A stretch of DNA of 64,000 bases from Eutrophomonas brisbanensis (GTDB lineage Bacteria; Pseudomonadota; Gammaproteobacteria; Burkholderiales; Eutrophovitaceae): positions 310,001 through 374,000 of the forward strand of contig JAYQIQ010000004.1 of assembly GCA_038141705.1 (NCBI GenBank). The letters are read 5' to 3'. Both the position numbers and the translations under genes were made by a program. The notes beneath the pieces were generated by a model. That model searched no databases. It was not told the origin of the DNA and saw only the letters and a program-made list of their open reading frames with translations. Positions within the stretch are counted from its first letter, which is position 1, and each line of letters starts with the position of its first letter. Below are positions 62,854 through 64,000 of the stretch, in pieces.

Positions 62854-64000
62854 TTAGGAGATTGGGGTTTTATGTTTCCACGGTAAAGCACACTCGAATT
62901 TGTAGGCTAGCTGTAGGACTGCCAAGTCGGCATTTTTCTTGGAGATAATTTGAAGACCAATTGGCAAACCATTTTCACTGAAACCACATGGGCATGTTGC
63001 TGCCGGTAACCAAGTGAGATTAAAGGGATAACAGAATCCTGCCCAAGAGAACCAATCCCACGGATGTTGCTCCCAATGCTCTGGCATCAGTTTTTCAACC
63101 GGGAAGGCACTCACTGACAAAGTCGGCGTAACAAGATAGTCATAATTCTCAAAATAAAGTCTCACACGCTCGTAGTAAGCGTGTCGCTCTCCCTGCGCCC
63201 TTGCATAATCCTCGGCAGTGTACTGCTTTGCATGCTCAATTAGTGCGACCAAGCCTGGATCCATCTGATCTCGATTGGAGTCCACGTAGCCTCCATACAT
63301 CATGGCTGCGGTGACAGAAAATAAACAGTGCTGCATCGCTGACGGATCACCCCAATCTAGATGAACCTCCTCGACCACGTCACATAGACCAGAGAAAACC
63401 GAAACAGCCGACTCAAAAACTTTCTCTACTTCCATATCCAACTTGAGATATCCGAGATTCTTACTAAATCCAATTTTCACTTCGCTTAAATCGACATCCA
63501 GATTTTCTAAAAAATTTGGAGCAGGCTCTGAGAGACTTGTCATATCTCGATCATCGGGACCCGATATGGCCTGCAACATTAAAGCGGCATCAGATACCGT
63601 ACGACTTATAGGTCCAACGTGCGAGATCAAGCCGTTAATAGGCATCGGAAAATATGGCACTCGCCCGTGCGAGGGTTTCATACCAAAAACTCCACAAAAT
63701 GCAGCTGGCATCCTAATCGACCCCGCCCCATCAGATCCTTGATGAATCGGGCCTATCCCTACCGCTGCACACACCGCAGCTCCTGCACTCGAGGCTCCCG
63801 CATTTAAACCATGCCCCCATGGGTTGTGCGTGACTCCGGTCAGCGGACTTCTGCTCACACCAGACCAACCAAACTCTGACGTCGCGGTCTTACCTATTGA
63901 AATCATCCCTGCATCACGCATTCTGGAGACATGCAAATGATCAATGGAGGGAACTCGATCTTTGAATACGATCGAACCCGCCATTGTCTTTACCCCCTTA
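62854..64000 (-). CDS. Amidase signature family enzyme (N-terminus outside window)
   Basis: At least 381 residues; the frame stays open to the window edge (KGVKTMAGSIVF), so the N-terminal part, including the catalytic Lys, is missing. The amidase signature is clear: GKTATSEFGWSGVS, GLNAGASSAGAAVCAAVGIG (cis-Ser region) and GSDGAGSIRMPAAFCGVFGMKPS, with the Ser nucleophile in GAGSIR. The C-terminal FNLTWLPAATCPCGFSENGLPIGLQI is typical. It hydrolyses a carboxamide, releasing ammonia. It lies 21 bases upstream of the DASS symporter on the same strand, which may take up the amide or the acid product (inference). It could also be a GatA relative, but no gatB or gatC is near. Confidence 0.9.
   Translation of the reverse strand, partial: KGVKTMAGSIVFKDRVPSIDHLHVSRMRDAGMISIGKTATSEFGWSGVSRSPLTGVTHNPWGHGLNAGASSAGAAVCAAVGIGPIHQGSDGAGSIRMPAAFCGVFGMKPSHGRVPYFPMPINGLISHVGPISRTVSDAALMLQAISGPDDRDMTSLSEPAPNFLENLDVDLSEVKIGFSKNLGYLKLDMEVEKVFESAVSVFSGLCDVVEEVHLDWGDPSAMQHCLFSVTAAMMYGGYVDSNRDQMDPGLVALIEHAKQYTAEDYARAQGERHAYYERVRLYFENYDYLVTPTLSVSAFPVEKLMPEHWEQHPWDWFSWAGFCYPFNLTWLPAATCPCGFSENGLPIGLQIISKKNADLAVLQLAYKFECALPWKHKTPIS

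Noticed and set aside
1..64000. Mobile elements, prophage, CRISPR arrays, toxin-antitoxin or defence systems
   Set aside because: No transposase, integrase, phage structural gene, repeat-spacer array or defence-type domain could be found; the window appears to be ordinary metabolic chromosome.

Overview
The window looks like chromosomal DNA of a free-living, aerobic, metabolically broad Gammaproteobacterium, probably marine and probably from a metagenome or draft assembly. The main reasons are the block queA-tgt-yajC-secD-secF in classic gammaproteobacterial order, E. coli-like purB and gshA, and a large share of acyl-CoA, semialdehyde, amidase and organic-acid transport genes. No phage, insertion sequence, CRISPR array or integrase is visible. 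I cannot name a genus.

Layout. 1-8.5 kb is housekeeping: purB and a thioredoxin-TPR co-chaperone, then on the minus strand a DedA protein, the SecDF-YajC translocase and the last steps of queuosine synthesis (queA, tgt). A tRNA-Leu(CAA) with its own promoter and terminator follows. 8.7-26 kb is catabolic: a hydroxyacid dehydrogenase, a hydratase, a glutaryl-CoA-type dehydrogenase, a molybdenum hydroxylase (iorAB plus an XdhC-type maturase), and a long minus-strand fatty-acid/CoA cluster (three acyl-CoA dehydrogenases, two MaoC proteins, hotdog thioesterase, HpcH/HpaI aldolase, 3-hydroxyacyl-CoA dehydrogenase, ComB). 26-31 kb looks like a beta-alanine/malonate-semialdehyde module: omega-aminotransferase, M81 metalloprotease, MmsA, and a 3-hydroxyisobutyrate-dehydrogenase relative. 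31-42 kb holds SDR, rhodanese, molybdopterin oxidoreductase, MFS, a Nudix/metallo-beta-lactamase fusion, M20 peptidase, a HisD-family enzyme, a PhyH dioxygenase and murI. 42-50 kb carries an RND efflux pair, DMT exporter, class II aldolase, a split chromate-type transporter and gshA. 51-64 kb has SDRs, Sel1 proteins, queE and a three-domain queD, tandem secreted FGE-fold proteins, a TRAP binding protein, a DASS symporter and an amidase cut by the window edge.

The strongest biological oddity is the queD gene at 53.2-54.3 kb. It encodes three tandem QueD/PTPS domains in which the catalytic residues are divided. The middle domain keeps the zinc histidines and the cysteine, the last keeps the Asp-His pair, and the first keeps almost nothing. 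Because the family's catalytic triad is known to be shared between subunits, this reads as a covalent pseudo-trimer with one composite active site. Other unusual items are the Nudix-MBL fusion, a tandem GGCT fusion, two FGE-fold proteins without the catalytic cysteines, and a repeat-rich leader upstream of iorAB.

Caution on sequence quality: about 20 one-base indels or stop codons interrupt otherwise well conserved genes, including secD, secF, queA and murI. Most indels lie in short homopolymers. I read these as uncorrected sequencing errors rather than pseudogenes, and I annotate the affected genes over their full corrected span.
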